Shown here: positions 42,111 to 53,775 of the stretch, in pieces
Numbering within the stretch: position 1 is the stretch's first letter
Layout of the letters: every line of letters starts with the position of its first letter
DNA from: Thalassia testudinum
Lineage: Eukaryota; Streptophyta; Magnoliopsida; Alismatales; Hydrocharitaceae
Assembly (NCBI GenBank): GCA_037157565.1
Contig: JAZHRO010000062.1
Span: 8,804,001 to 8,868,000 of the forward strand
Direction: 5' to 3'
Length of the DNA stretch: 64,000 nucleotides
Made by a program: the position numbers and the translations under genes
Notes under the pieces: model-generated
The model's input: the letters and a program-made list of their open reading frames with translations, nothing else
What the model was told of the DNA's origin: nothing
Databases searched by the model: none

Positions 42111-43090
42111 GTGGTGGAATGGAGGTGTTTTGCGTGCAAAGGTCTTCAGGGACATTTAAAACATCGCAAAGACCCGCCGGGGGTGTTGCTAAACATTCAT
42201 GCGCCTTTGTTGGCGTAAGGAGGCCAGCTACAGCTGGCACAATACACGGAGATCTTAAACCGTTGGATTAGGAGTGGATGGTTGAGATCGCGAGGAGGAA
42301 GTGCACGCCGCTAGCATTTGAATCCCACACCTGCTGGCATCTACGATGGCAACTATCAGATCCTTCATCGCACGGTTGGGAGGCACCTGCAGATCACGAC
42401 TTCGTTGATTTGAATCATGCTCATCGCGCGATCGCGATGATCGAATGATAGATAACGCACTCGGTTGACTTAAATGAGTGTTCCAGATGGCACGTGTCTG
42501 CCTTGGTGTGCAGTTGCGCACTGTTGTCCAACGTCTGATTGCGCATGTGTCATCTGATCAAGCGATCCAATTTAGCCAATGCTGGAGCGGTCTAATTTAT
42601 CGTTTGGCCAAGGAGATGCTTGGTTGTGTGGAGATGAGGTGCGGCCGCACTCCTCGACCTTTGGATGAAGATCCAACAGTTGAGATTAATTCTTCCTTGA
42701 GATGTTGGAGGCTGGACAATGAAGAGCGCTTCTCAGCCGTTGGATCACTCCTTGCGTGAAGCTGGGGAGGCTGTGGCTCGCATAGGGCAGTCCATCTTCT
42801 TCTTGTAGAGGATGCTACAGAGCTCTGATCGGGGTGATTTTTGCGCTGATGGACTACGATTGTCGCTCCGGATCCATCTGTATGGTCGGATTCTTCATCT
42901 GAAGCCAGTAAAGATGTCACACTGCCTCCTGGCCATATAAAGTGTTGGAATTAATGTACAGAATATACAACTATCCTAAATGCAATGCAATGAATGTTAT
43001 GCAATATTTATACTATGATATGCAATGCTAGGCCTAGGAACTATCATAAATAAGCATTTTATCATGAATTCATGAGTGTTTATTAGTGAT

Positions 43091-45957
43091 TCTCTCTGAG
43101 CAGGCGAGTTCTGTTATCCTTCACCACCTTTCTCAGAAGAAGAAAGATTTAGGTGCCCCCTTGATTTCATGTGTCATTGGGGATTACACTTTTGATAGGG
43201 CACTATTGGATCTAGGTGCATCCATTAACCTAATCCCGACCTCTCTTTATGAAAGGTTTGGGTTAGGTGAACTTAGGCCAACGTTAGTAATGCTATAGTT
43301 AGCTGACCGTTTGGTCACCACACCGAAAGGCATTATTGAGGATGTTATTGTCAAGGTTAGGGACTTCTATTTTCCCGTAGATTTTCTAATCCTTGTCATG
43401 GATGTACCTGGAGATTTGAGAAACACACCCATCATTCTGGGGTGCCCATTTCTAGCTATCACCAAGGCCAACATCAATTGTGAGAGTGGTAGTATGGAGA
43501 TCACCTTTGAAGATAGGAAATTGACACTTGATATTTTAAAGGCGATAAAAGGATTTGAGGATTGTGGATTTATTGAAGAGCTCGAGGATCATGATTTCAA
43601 TGTTGAGACGTGTATGTCAATCAATGTAGTTGAGGACTCTACCAGCATTAGCGAACCTAACCCACAACCCTCCGTGGTAGACTCACCACACCCTGAAGAG
43701 GTTGTTGATTTTGTTCACTCCCAACCTCTTCCACTAGACCGTCCTGATGAATCTTCATCAGCATCCTCCTTACCCTTTATATTGAACCCACCTCAGTTAG
43801 AATTGAAACCATTGCCTGAGAATTTAAATTATGAGTTCTTATAACCTAAGAATATGCTCCCTGTGATTATCAGTGCTGATTTGACTAAGGAGCAAGAATT
43901 GAGATTGACAATGTCCTTAAGAATAATAAAGAGGCAATTGGTTGGACCATCCACAACCTTAGGGTGATTGAGCCATCTTACTGTAATCATCGTATTTTCA
44001 TGGAAGATGGATCCCGCCGTTCGTGCAAAATGCAAAGGAAACTAAACTCTAATATGCGAGAAATGGTCAAGAAGGAAATAATCAAGTGGCTCGATGCAGG
44101 CATTATTTACTCAATCTTAGATAGCCCGTGGGTTAGCCATGTTTAGATTGTGCCCTAAAAGGTGGGGATAACCGTCATGACTAATGAGAAAGGGGAATCT
44201 TTCACCACCCATTTAACTTCCGCTTGGAGAGTTTGTATTGATTATAGGAAGCCACAACCATCGAAAAGGACCATTTCCCTTTGCCATTCATTGATCAAAT
44301 CCTAGAAAGGTTAGCTGGACAAAAGTACTTTTGCTTCCTGGATGGTTATTCTGGATATAACCAAGTCCCTATCCATCCTGAAGACTAGGAAAAGACAACT
44401 TTCACATGTCCCTACAGAACCTTCACATTCCGTAGGATGCCTTTTGGGCTTTGCAATGCACCCACGACTTTTCAAAGGTGCATGCTGGCCATCTTTTCTG
44501 ACATGGTGGGAGATTGTCTTGAGGTGTTCATGGATGATTTTTCCATTTTCGAAGATTCCTTCTAGTCATGCCTAGCTAACTTGGAATTGATCCTTAAGAG
44601 ATGCATCAAGACACGACTGGTCCTTAGTTGGGAAAAGATCCACTTTATGACTCAAGAAGGCATTGTCTTGGGTCATGTGGTCTCTAATTGGGGAATTGAG
44701 GTTGATAAGGCTAAGGTGAATGCCATCTCTAAACTTCCTCCACCCACATCTGTGAAACAAATTTGATCATTCTTGTGTCATGTGGGTTTTTATTGGAGAT
44801 TCATCAAGGACTTCTTGAAGGTTGCTCGACCCTGGAGTAACCTTCTGGCCAAAGACATGTTGTTCGAGTTTGATGAATCGTGCTGCAGGTCATTTGATTT
44901 ATTGAAAACAATAGTCACCTGCGCCCTGGTGTTGCAACCACCGGTTTGGACAACCCCATTTGAGATTATGGCTGATACATCTGATTATGGGGTTGGGGCT
45001 GTCTTGGGTCAAAAAATAGATAAGAAGCCCTCTGTTATCTACTATGCTAGCAAGACTCTGGACGAGGCCCAGAGGAACTACATTGTTATTGAAAAAGAGT
45101 TGTTAGCCGTAGTTTTTGCTTTGGAAAAATTTAGGGCTTATCTTTTAGGTTCTCATGTTATCATCTACACTGACCTCTCGGCCTTGAAACATCTCTTGGC
45201 CAAAAAGGTTGCCAAGCCCCGACTTATTTGTTGGATTCTTTCATATCAAGAATTTGATCTTGAAATCAATGACAAAGCTAGGGCACAAAATGTAGTGGCA
45301 AATCACCTTTCGAGAATCCTAATTGGTTCTCCTCATTTGGATATTCCGATCTCAAACACTTTTCCAGATGCGACATCCTTACAGGCTTGGGTATCTGAAC
45401 CCCCTGGTTTGCAGATATCGTTAATTATTTGGTCGTTGGTCAAATCCCCCAGGATTGGACCAAACAACAATGGGATAGACTTATGTCTGAGGCTAAATCC
45501 TATTTTTGGGATGATCCGGAGTTGTACTGCATCGACGCTGACCAGATTATTCGCCGATGCATCTCGGAAAATGAGTTCCATAGTATACTTGAGTTCTGCC
45601 TTGCATCTGCATGTGGTGGACAATTTTTTAGGAAAAAGATGGTGACAAAAATTCTACAATCTGGATTCTATTGGTCGTCGTTATTTAAGGATGCCCAGGA
45701 ATTCTCAAGGTTGTGTGCCCGATGCCAGACACTCGGGAACATGGCTAAGAGAGACATGATGCCCCTAAACCCGATACTTCCTATGAAAATTTTTGACATT
45801 TGGGGCATCGATTTCATAGGACCCTTTCCTCCATTTGGACACCAGTATATTTTGGTTGCTGTGGATTACATACTAAATGGATTGAGGCAATTCCCACTCG
45901 GACCAATGACCACAAGGTGGTCATCAATTTTGTGAAGAAAAAATATCTTCAGTCGGT
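43091..45957 (+). pseudogene. RE1 pol: protease, reverse transcriptase, RNase H and integrase core, decayed
   Basis: Protease ([20 protein letters not shown] at about 43191), reverse transcriptase (WRVCIDYRK near 44226, [10 protein letters not shown] near 44335, FMDDFS near 44527), RNase H (VLGQKIDKKPSVIYYASK near 45003, YTDLSALKHLLA) and the integrase zinc-finger and first catalytic Asp (FDIWGIDFIGPFP near 45795) follow in order. Stops occur at 43296-43298, about 44143, about 44388 and elsewhere, with frameshifts near 44248 and 45870. Integrase is cut by solo LTR S2 after IFSRF and resumes at 48609. Confidence 0.9.
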
Positions 45958-45962
45958 TCGAG

Positions 45963-48603
45963 TGATGGGAACACCATCATTAGCCATAACTAGCTCAATT
46001 TGATCAGATTAAGTCATTAAATGCTCCTACATAACTGCCAGGGGATTATAATTCATTGTATAATCATTCTGGGAGAAAGATAAGAAACCAAGGTTAAAGC
46101 TATAATTTTACCATCATATCATGAATGCAGAATAACCACAGGTTTTCTCAGGGGTTAATTAAGGGTCAAATAGTCCTAAAAGGCTAACAAGTGGGTTAAG
46201 ATAGATAGAAAAGGGTTTTTCATGTGTTTTGAGAATTAAATGACTTCTGAAACCCTAAAAACAGACCCGCTTAATTAACTGAGGTTCTGGTCAAGATAAA
46301 ATTCACCTAAACCATCTAAAATCCATAGAAAAATATTCTTTAGGGTTTGGTATTTTCAATTTGACCATTAGAACCCATCTTGACCTAAAATAAAATCTCA
46401 GACAGACATTTGCCCTAATTTAGATTTTTGTATAAATTATCCAATCAAACATGGTCAAAACTAAAATTCAACTTTACCACTGGATTCCTTAGGTCTAAAT
46501 TAGGTTTGTAGCAAAATTTTGGCCCAATCTGAGATTGTTTTGACCTATTTTGCACTTTAGTCAAAATCTGACTTTCTTTATCTCCAATAGCCCCTCAGCT
46601 TTTGAACTTCTTGCAAAAAGCCCCCAACTTCTTTGTCTTCTTCCCAAAAAGGCCCCCACCACAGAGAAATTATAATCCTAAAGCTCTGACGACAATCAAT
46701 CAAGGATTTCTCCTTGATTGATTGATGAAACTTCCTCAAATTTGAATTGGAGTTCCCTCTTGAAATTCTCTTTCAATCAGACCAATTCTTGAGCTTCAAT
46801 TCTTTCCCAATCTCTCATGCGAACGCATGAGAGAGTTGGGTTTCCAACTCTGGTGACCTTCTAAGCTTGGGAAGCTTGCTTCCCAGGCTCTAATCACCCT
46901 TTAATGGCCTATAAAAGACTCCCCAGGGTAGATCGTTCAGCCCATGCTTGAATTTGACTGGAATAACCCCCAATTCTTCTCTCCTCCTTTGGTCGAAGTG
47001 CTCCTCAATGTTTGGCGACCTCCTCCATCTCCATTCCTCATCCGTTCGCAATACCAGCGACGGATTTATCCTTCCCTCTCTCCTCTGCGTCGCGCAGTAC
47101 CAGCCGACACCGCTATCTTCCTCGTCCTCACTTCCAACCCTTACCGGAGCCCTTCCTTCTCTAGTGCCAGCCATACTGCAACCGGAGCCATTTCTGCCCC
47201 CCGTCGTCCGCTACTCCTCTCAATCAACTCCTCAGCTTCTCATCACGTCAGCTTTTCCAACATATTGTTTTGACCTCGCCGACGTCCTCTGCGACTTCAT
47301 CTTCCATCTTGCCAGCATACCTCCGGTGAGTGCTAGCGGCCATCATAGACTACCTACGCCACTGCTTCCATGCTCCACACCTCCGCCTCGACCTTAGGAG
47401 CAGAAGCCCTAACTTCGTTAGGCCGATTGCTCCTCCAAACTCTTCAGCCGACTCACACACTTCTGGCCATCTCCCTTGAGGTAGTCAGACCTCCACGACA
47501 CTCCTCGCCTCACACTACAACTACCACCATGTTCGCCACTCCACGGCGAACCTGCTAAGATATATGACGCAGCCGCGAGACCCTTTTTCTTGATTTTCAG
47601 GGTTCACTGTCTTCCACCATCACCACCGTCATCACCGCCATGTTCTTCATGTTTGAGACTACGACAGCTCTAGTTCTTGGTCCCAGGCTATGCTGAATAA
47701 CCTCAAGTACACTCCCAGGTTCTTGATTGGGGGCGTGATCCTCAGTAGTTGCTGCAATTGAAGGAGCCATCACCACTACGAGCACGCGAGAAGAGGCCTG
47801 AAGTTAGTCCCACATCATGGGATTTGGAAGCACCAAGGCTGCATAAATTGAATTTGTGCCTGGGGCTTATTGCCTCAGACACAAGGGGTGAGGTCCCTCC
47901 TCACACCTATCACTTGACCTACCCATGCCTCTCTCCTCTCTCACCACCCACTATCAATGAGTTTGGACCCAGGTGCGCTCTAGATCCGATTACCCGTATC
48001 CTGGTACTATGGAAGGCTCTGGTAGAGAGTGACACAGAGAGAGAATGAGAGAGAGTGCACGGGGGTTAGGGGGTTTTTGCTCTCTGGAGAAGTGGCTAAC
48101 ACTTAGCCAAATTTGAAGACCCTTTCCCTCTCTACGTGAAGAAGAGAAGAGAAGAAAGGAAGGAAGAAGAAGAAAATCAAAGGCAGAAGTAGAGAAGACA
48201 GCAGAGTTTGTGTAGAAGAAGAAGAAGAGAGACAAGCACAGAGAAAGAGAAGAAGCAAATCAGAAGAGAGATCACTGTTCATCAAACGTCTGATTTGAGT
48301 TGATTTCTACATAGCTATTGAGTTCCATTTGACATTATCATAGGGAGTAATTGGTGATTCAAATCACCATTTTACTCCATTCTTTTTGCAATTTGACACT
48401 TGATATCATTGCTACATTATTCTGAGTCAATTACTAATTATAATTTCTTATCTCTATTATTTAAAATTGCAATCTTGAGAATTGAATTCCTACTTGCTCC
48501 CAGCGAACAACCTTGGACTTTTCGAGTATAAATTTTATCTATTTTTCGCGAGATTTAGACTATACTTCAACACAATTATTTTAAACTTGATTTCGAGCGA
48601 ACA
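45963..48603 (+). repeat. Solo LTR S2 (RE2 family) inside RE1 integrase
   Basis: S2 is 2641 bp and starts TGATGGGAACACCATCA, as RE2 does, and ends gagcgaaca. The TATA box is at 46910-46916, the GAA tract at 48134-48270, and a degenerate T-arm-like motif at about 48496-48514. The integrase coding text stops on its left (ggttcgag) and resumes on its right (attcctcgg). The flanking 5-mers tcgag and aacag do not form a clean duplication. Confidence 0.85.
46910..46916 (+). promoter_or_regulatory. TATA box of solo LTR S2
   Basis: TATAAAA in gcctataaaag is equivalent to 2407-2413 of RE2. Confidence 0.55.
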
Positions 48604-48608
48604 AACAG

Positions 48609-49334
48609 ATTCCTCGGGCCATTATCAGTGATGGTGGCATGCATTTCACTCATGCCCAATTCAGGAATTTACTGGCAAAATACGGGGTGAATCATCGGAC
48701 TTCCACACCCTACCACCCCCAGACGAACAAATAGGCTGAGGTCTCCTATCAGGAGATCAAGAACATTCTACAGAAAATGGTTTGGCTTGATAGGAAGGAT
48801 TGGACCCAAAAGCTGGATGATGCTCTTTGGGATTATCGTATGACATACAAAGCACCTATTGGTATGTCTCAGTTTTGTCTGGTGTTTGGTAAGGTGTGTC
48901 ACTTACCCATAGAATTAGAACACTAAGCATTTTGGGCCATCAAGAAATGCAATCTTCACCTAGAGTTAGCCGGGAAGACCAGGAAACTCCAACTATTTGA
49001 GTTCGAGGAGCTTAGAAATGATGCCTACATGAATGCCAGAATCTATAAGGCAAGGATCAAAGCTCTTCATAACCAGATGATTTCCCGTAAGAGCTTTGAG
49101 CCGAACTAAAGGGTTTGGCTTTTTGATTCTTAACTTAAGCTCTTCCTCGGCAAGCTTCGGTCTAAGTTGAATGGCCCGTTCATTATTGAGCGGATTTTTT
49201 CTAATAGGGCTTTCGAAATATCTGACCCAAAGATGGGTAATTCCTTCAAGGTCAATGGGCAACGTCTCAAACCTTATGTTGACCATGTGCCCCTTGAACT
49301 CATCTCGAACAAGGTAGCTTTCACCTTGCCCTAA
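48609..49334 (+). pseudogene. RE1 integrase C-terminal part, decayed
   Basis: It continues the integrase after S2: [17 protein letters not shown] text with the second catalytic Asp, the region with the catalytic Glu near 48738, then the GKLRS...GPFIIERIF tail and [11 protein letters not shown], ending at TAA 49332-49334. Internal stops occur near 48731, 48925, 49108 and 49131. Confidence 0.85.
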
Positions 49335-49355
49335 TCTTTGTTGGCCGGACATCAC

Positions 49356-49502
49356 CTAGTTGATGGCACTAAACACTGCACGTGTATAGACTGTTTGGAG
49401 CTGACTGAAGTTTCACGGAATTTAGGTGATATTCTTCCTATTCTGCCCTGCTGTATGCTTTCATTTTACAATGAGGACATTACATTAGCTAGGCATGGGG
49501 GG
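49356..49502 (+). promoter_or_regulatory. RE1 post-stop module and internal G-tract module
   Basis: GGCACTAAACACTGCACGT (49366-49384) follows the stop. CAATGAGGACATTA (49469-49482) and ggcatgggggg (49492-49502) follow. The arrangement matches RE3, RE5 and RE8. Confidence 0.7.
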
Positions 49503-50627
49503 TTGGATACTTTGTGATTTAATCTTGTTGTTAGCTCGTAATAGTAATCGCCTATTAGTTTAAAAAAAAGAACTAGAACTAGGAGAAGAGAACTTAGTCA
49601 TTAGGAGTTGCAAACTTTAGGAAATGATACTTTAGGACCTATACACTTAGACTCTTCAGAACTTTAGGCTTAATCAGCCTGGGTGTCCACTAAAATGTGG
49701 ACTTGGTCTTGAGTCATCACCAAGTTAATTTTATTTTAATTTGGTTAATAAATTGGGGTGATAAGTACACGACTTATCAACCCATTCTTTGATTTGAGGG
49801 GACTTTAAGTCAGAGCATCTGCACATTATTTGCACTGACTCACTTTTTGACGATTTTTACGAAAATTAGGTATCTAATAAACTTTTTAGGGTAGTATGGT
49901 TGGCAAGTTGTCGTGGGTAACAGCCCATTTGTCAGTTGTCTAGAACCCAACTACATGGCCATACTCATTCTGCTACTTTAAGGTAAATCGTAGATCAGGA
50001 AAGCCACCTACTTAGAAAAAGAAAAATATGATACTAAAAATAAAAAAAAAGAAAAATAGAAAAAGGAGAAAAATAAAAATAGAAAAATAAATCACACTTC
50101 ATCGCATGAGTATGGCTGGCAAGTTGCCATGGGTAATAGCCCATTGGCTGGTTTTCCAGAGCCTAGCTCACAAAAATGCACAAATAATTCCCAAAAAACT
50201 TTGGGAAGAAGTGGGGAAGTAGAATAAATCAGAGAGATATACACTGAGTAGGGAGAAAGTTACCGATAGGAAAGATAAACCTTTAGGCAGAAATTCTTAA
50301 AGTCACCTAAGGTCGTAGAAACCTGAAGTCTGTTTTAACGGCCGCCTAGTGAGTCTATCACTTTTCATAAGATGCTTAAAACTTAAAGTTCTTTTCGAGT
50401 CTTGGGTGGGTTGGGTAGCCGTAGAAAGCTGCCCCGAAACCCTAAACTCAAAAATCCAAAAAAATTTGAAAAAAAGTAAAACAAAAAAAAAGAAACTTTC
50501 CTCTTCAAAATAAGGCGAGGACTTGGGCGGTCTGCATTTTGGTATACACTTAGGCATTATTGAGTTTTTGTAATTAGGTCTTTAGTTGAACTTTTCTAAT
50601 GCAATCAACAAATCTTGCCTAAGTGAT
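49503..50627 (+). other. RE1 3' untranslated region, remaining part
   Basis: The region is non-coding. It holds the hairpin TGATAAGT/ACTTATCA (49759-49779), two 56-bp repeats (49895-49950, 50111-50166) around an A-rich tract, and text shared with RE8 up to the RE6 insertion at 50628. Confidence 0.8.
49895..50166 (+). repeat. Two-copy 56-bp 3' UTR repeat in RE1
   Basis: The copies 49895-49950 and 50111-50166 begin tatgg(t/c)tggcaagttg and contain gggtaa(c/t)agccca. They are 160 bases apart with gccaccta and an A-rich tract between, as in RE3 and RE8. Confidence 0.85.
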
Positions 50628-50929
50628 TGATAAACACCAGTTTATCATCATTCTTATGCCCCAAAACTAACCTAGCTCTTAGGGTTTTAACTCCGCAAAT
50701 TGGTTTTTGGGATGCATTTAAGCATTTACCTAGGATAGGCATGCATTGCATTTTAATGTATTTTTGATGCATTTATCTGAGTGTCAGGATTATGCAGAAT
50801 GTCGGATCCCACACATCTTGGCACTCTAGAAGGCAAAAGATGAAGAAGCTCCTATCAGCTGAATCCCAGCTAGATCTAGCTCATTTCAGCTGAATCCCAG
50901 CTAGATCCAACTCATTTCAGCTGGATCCC
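50628..50929 (+). repeat. RE6: 5' fragment of an RE4-type LTR
   Basis: It starts TGATAAACACCAG and has an LTR-start hairpin with arms TGATAAA/TTTATCA. It matches RE4 at 20088-20197 and then 33884 onward, including AGCT-rich text. It is cut at 50929 by RE7; its remainder should lie right of the window. The 5-mer before it is gtgat. Confidence 0.8.
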
Positions 50930-52576
50930 TGATGTGCATACATCTGATTAACCTAAAATGTCTATTAATGCATGTTCTTAGTGTTACATTAGCATCATAC
51001 ATTGTAAATAGTGCATAACATGCATAATCATACATTTAGATTAAGTTGTATAAATTGTGCATTAATTGTCTCCTTTTTATGGTCAGGGACAGGGTGATTT
51101 TTTATCGGGGCCTCAGATCGAAGATCCAACCATACGGATCTGATCAGGGTGACGATTGGAGTTCAACGGCTCCAAGATCGCCCTAATCAGATATTCGTAG
51201 CACCAGATAGAGATCGAGGAACCCTAAAGATCAAGGGCCAAGATGGTGTTAATCTGCACCTCAGACGACAAACTTGACTGCACGGATGGATTTGGATCGA
51301 CGATCGTAGCCTAATGGCGCGAAAATCGATCCAATCCGACACCTGTCACCATCTACAATACTCAAAAGATGGACGGCCAACAACAGCCCAATCGACCGCA
51401 AGCACCTGCCTCAGCCTTTCCTCTTCATCTGATTGACGCTTCTCTGCCGTTAGATGCTCATCCCACGGCTGCAGGGCGCGCGCGCACAAAACAAGTGCTC
51501 GACACAAAATCGCTCGCAGCGCTTTGGTCGAGCGCTCTATCTAGAAGAGGAGACGCCCGTTCGAGCTGCGGGCGCTTCAAATTGGAGTGTGGGTGAGCAG
51601 GCATGCGGAGCCGCACGATGGTGATCGAACGGTGCTGCGCAACCGATAGCACCCACGCGCGATCAGACGCGTGGCGAGGACGCACGATCACACGTGGGAG
51701 CACGGCGTGAGCAGGGATCATTTAAGCTGTCCGATCTCTTGATCAAACGACTGTAAGTGTGTGGATGTGTGCATGCATTGCATGACGCGGAGGCGAGGAG
51801 GAGCGCGGCGCATGCACACGAAGGCCACGTTCAGGCCTTTAGTGATGGATTTATCTGTCACTAAAGTTCCTGAATTAATGTTTTTCAAATTATAATGACC
51901 AAAACTCCCCAACTCCTTGCAACTATAAAAGTAGACCCCCTCCATACGAATTTCTCATCCCTTCCTTCTCTTCTCTCCCTCTCCAAAGCTCAAGAGAAGC
52001 TTATCCCACACCCGGATGCTCCTCAGGAGATAAAATCAAATTTTCGCCCCCATTCCAGAAGCGAATCCTACGACGACGACGATGTGCTACCTCATTCCTG
52101 TTCCTCCTGCCTCAACCTCCTTCCTCCCACTCCGTTCCTCATCTTCCAGGCGTCGTCCCATCCGGCTCGTCCTTTAAGAGATCGTCAAGGAGGATAACTT
52201 CTCTCTCCCATTCTTTTTTTTTGCTTTCTAGAGTAGAATTTTCCTGCTTTCTAGTTGTAATAGTTTTCCTGCTTTCTAGTGTAATTTCTCGCTTTCTTAG
52301 TTGTACAAACATTTTACAATATTAAGTGGATGTTTTCTCTCTCTCGCTCTTTCTCTTATTGTCTATAGTATTTCATTTCATTGTAATTACTCTGCTTTTT
52401 AACAAAAGCACAAAAGGAATATAATTGCAAATTTTGATCGACGTAGCCTCCCTGGTTCGACCGGGGATTTCTATTTCGGTATAAATTTTTTTTGTTAAAC
52501 CCTAGTTCTTCGCTATTCAAACTACGACAGGTTTTCAAAAGCAAATCCAATAGTGTAGTCCTTCGACGTTTCAACA
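50930..52576 (+). repeat. RE7 5' LTR (1647 bp)
   Basis: It starts TGATGTGCATACATC and ends tttcaaca. The TATA box is at 51924-51930. The gctttctag motif is repeated about four times at 52218-52300. The T-arm-like motif CTCCCTGGTTCGACCGGGGA is at 52448-52467. It is the same family as the RE8 LTRs. Confidence 0.85.
51924..51930 (+). promoter_or_regulatory. TATA box of RE7 LTR
   Basis: TATAAAA in caactataaaagtagacc. The RE8 5' LTR has the same site at 54799-54805; in the RE8 3' LTR it is mutated to TATCAAA near 60797. Confidence 0.6.
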
Positions 52577-52579
52577 TTT

Positions 52580-52597
52580 TGGTGCCGTTGCTGGGGA
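52580..52597 (+). promoter_or_regulatory. RE7 primer-binding site (tRNA-Asp type)
   Basis: TGGTGCCGTTGCTGGGGA, two transitions from the tRNA-Asp complement, three bases after the LTR end. Confidence 0.85.
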
Positions 52598-53775
52598 GGC
52601 AACGATTTTTCGATCTTCTTTTCGCATTTCACGCACTTTACTGTATTCTAACTTGCTTTCTCTTGTTTCTATTATTTTGTAGAGACCTCCATCAGGGAAT
52701 CATCAAGTGATAGATCAGAGTAAAGTGCAGTTGAAGACAACTGTAAGTGCTCCCCATTCTTTCCCTTGCATAGATTTCATTTGTCACATTAAATTCAAAT
52801 TCCAATTAATCTAGGTGTTTGCATAAATCCTAGGATTAGTTTGGTTGTTTGAATTTCCACTCACACTCATTTCACCCTCGCTTATATAAAAAAAAAATAA
52901 ACAGATAATTTTGTGAGGTAATTTTCAACATACACCCACATTCAAGGCACTTAACCTACTTGATTTTCTTCTACTCAACCGGATTCTGATCTGTGGAATA
53001 GGTACATACAAATCAACACATAAAAGAGTAGAAATCATTCTAGGTTAACCATTTCTTTGTGCCTAACATAGTGGTGCAATTGTGGCCAATTGTTTAAGTT
53101 GTTTAGGCTGCACCATTCAACCTAAAATCAACTCACCAAGTAGCTTCCTCTTAGGGTTTTCAATCTAGGTTCATACTAGGAACTCCACTTTATTTTTGGT
53201 TTTAAAGGAAAGCAATCTTCACTCGTGCTTGAAAACTTGGTTTGCCTCAAACTTGATTGAAATCAACCTAATTCTAAACCCTAAAAGCTACTTAAGTAAG
53301 ATTTGAACATTAAAATCTACGCATCACAAATAATCTTGCTTGAAAATCTTAGTTGTGTATGCACTTACACATACTCAATCAATTATTAAGGGCACAACCC
53401 ATTTTAAGGGCCCATCACATTCTATAAGCACTATAATCCCAGGCCTCAATAAAATCGAGTAGACATTGGCCTTAAGGACTGATTCGCTCTTCGGGGCCTA
53501 GTCTGAGATTGTTTACGATTAACCTACTTGTACTGATTAATCTGATATCTAGCTAGGGGAGTAGAGTCAAACAACCGTGGCTGGGGGGTACACTTGGAAC
53601 CAGAGGCGCAAGTCGAAGGAAGAACCTTCTCCCTAGTCCCTCCTTCTAACTGGTTGGATTGAGTAGACACAAGTAGAGTAAATCATTTATAATCTTAAGG
53701 TAGGTTCTGGGAGTCTGTAGATCCTTAGGCTACCCCACTTAAGGACAGGCTTGTTTTGTTGTGCTGTAGGGTCCT
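52598..53775 (+). other. RE7 untranslated leader, upstream part
   Basis: It is non-coding. Donor-like GTAAGT is at 52743-52748, 145 bases after the primer-binding site. The block 53450-53760 (gaaggaagaaccttctcccc-like hairpin, ctaactggttggattga) is shared with the RE8 leader at 56400-56710. Confidence 0.75.

Larger units (their letters stand above)
41369..43085 (-). repeat. Solo LTR S1 (minus strand) inside RE1
   Basis: S1 is 1717 bp, flanked by atgat (41364-41368) and gtgat (43086-43090), a one-mismatch target duplication. On its own strand it ends ctaccacatca and starts taataaacac, so the canonical TG start has become TA. The T-arm-like motif is at 41488-41509 and the TATA box at 42103-42110. 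It is related to the RE1 LTR. No internal region is present, so it is the usual product of LTR-LTR recombination. Confidence 0.85.
1..50627 (+). mobile_element. RE1: outer Athila-type Ty3/gypsy element, decayed, 5' end outside window
   Basis: RE1 is assembled from collinear pieces: LTR end 1-266, primer-binding site 270-287, leader 288-1464, gag 39297-41363, protease to integrase core 43091-45957, integrase end 48609-49334 and 3' UTR 49335-50627. The pieces are separated by RE2, solo LTR S1 and solo LTR S2. Continuity across RE2 is supported by the leader text (ttaaggac, then cttg, then tgcaggg), which reads uninterrupted in RE7 at 53748-53771. Its own 3' LTR is not in the window because RE6 and RE7 are inserted in its 3' UTR. 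Many stops and frameshifts show it is the oldest layer. The piece order is seen directly. The single-element interpretation is inference, but well supported. Confidence 0.85.

Noticed and set aside
49335..50627. env-like third frame after pol, as in some Athila elements
   Set aside because: No membrane-type or other credible frame is found between pol and the 3' LTR in RE1, RE3 or RE5.
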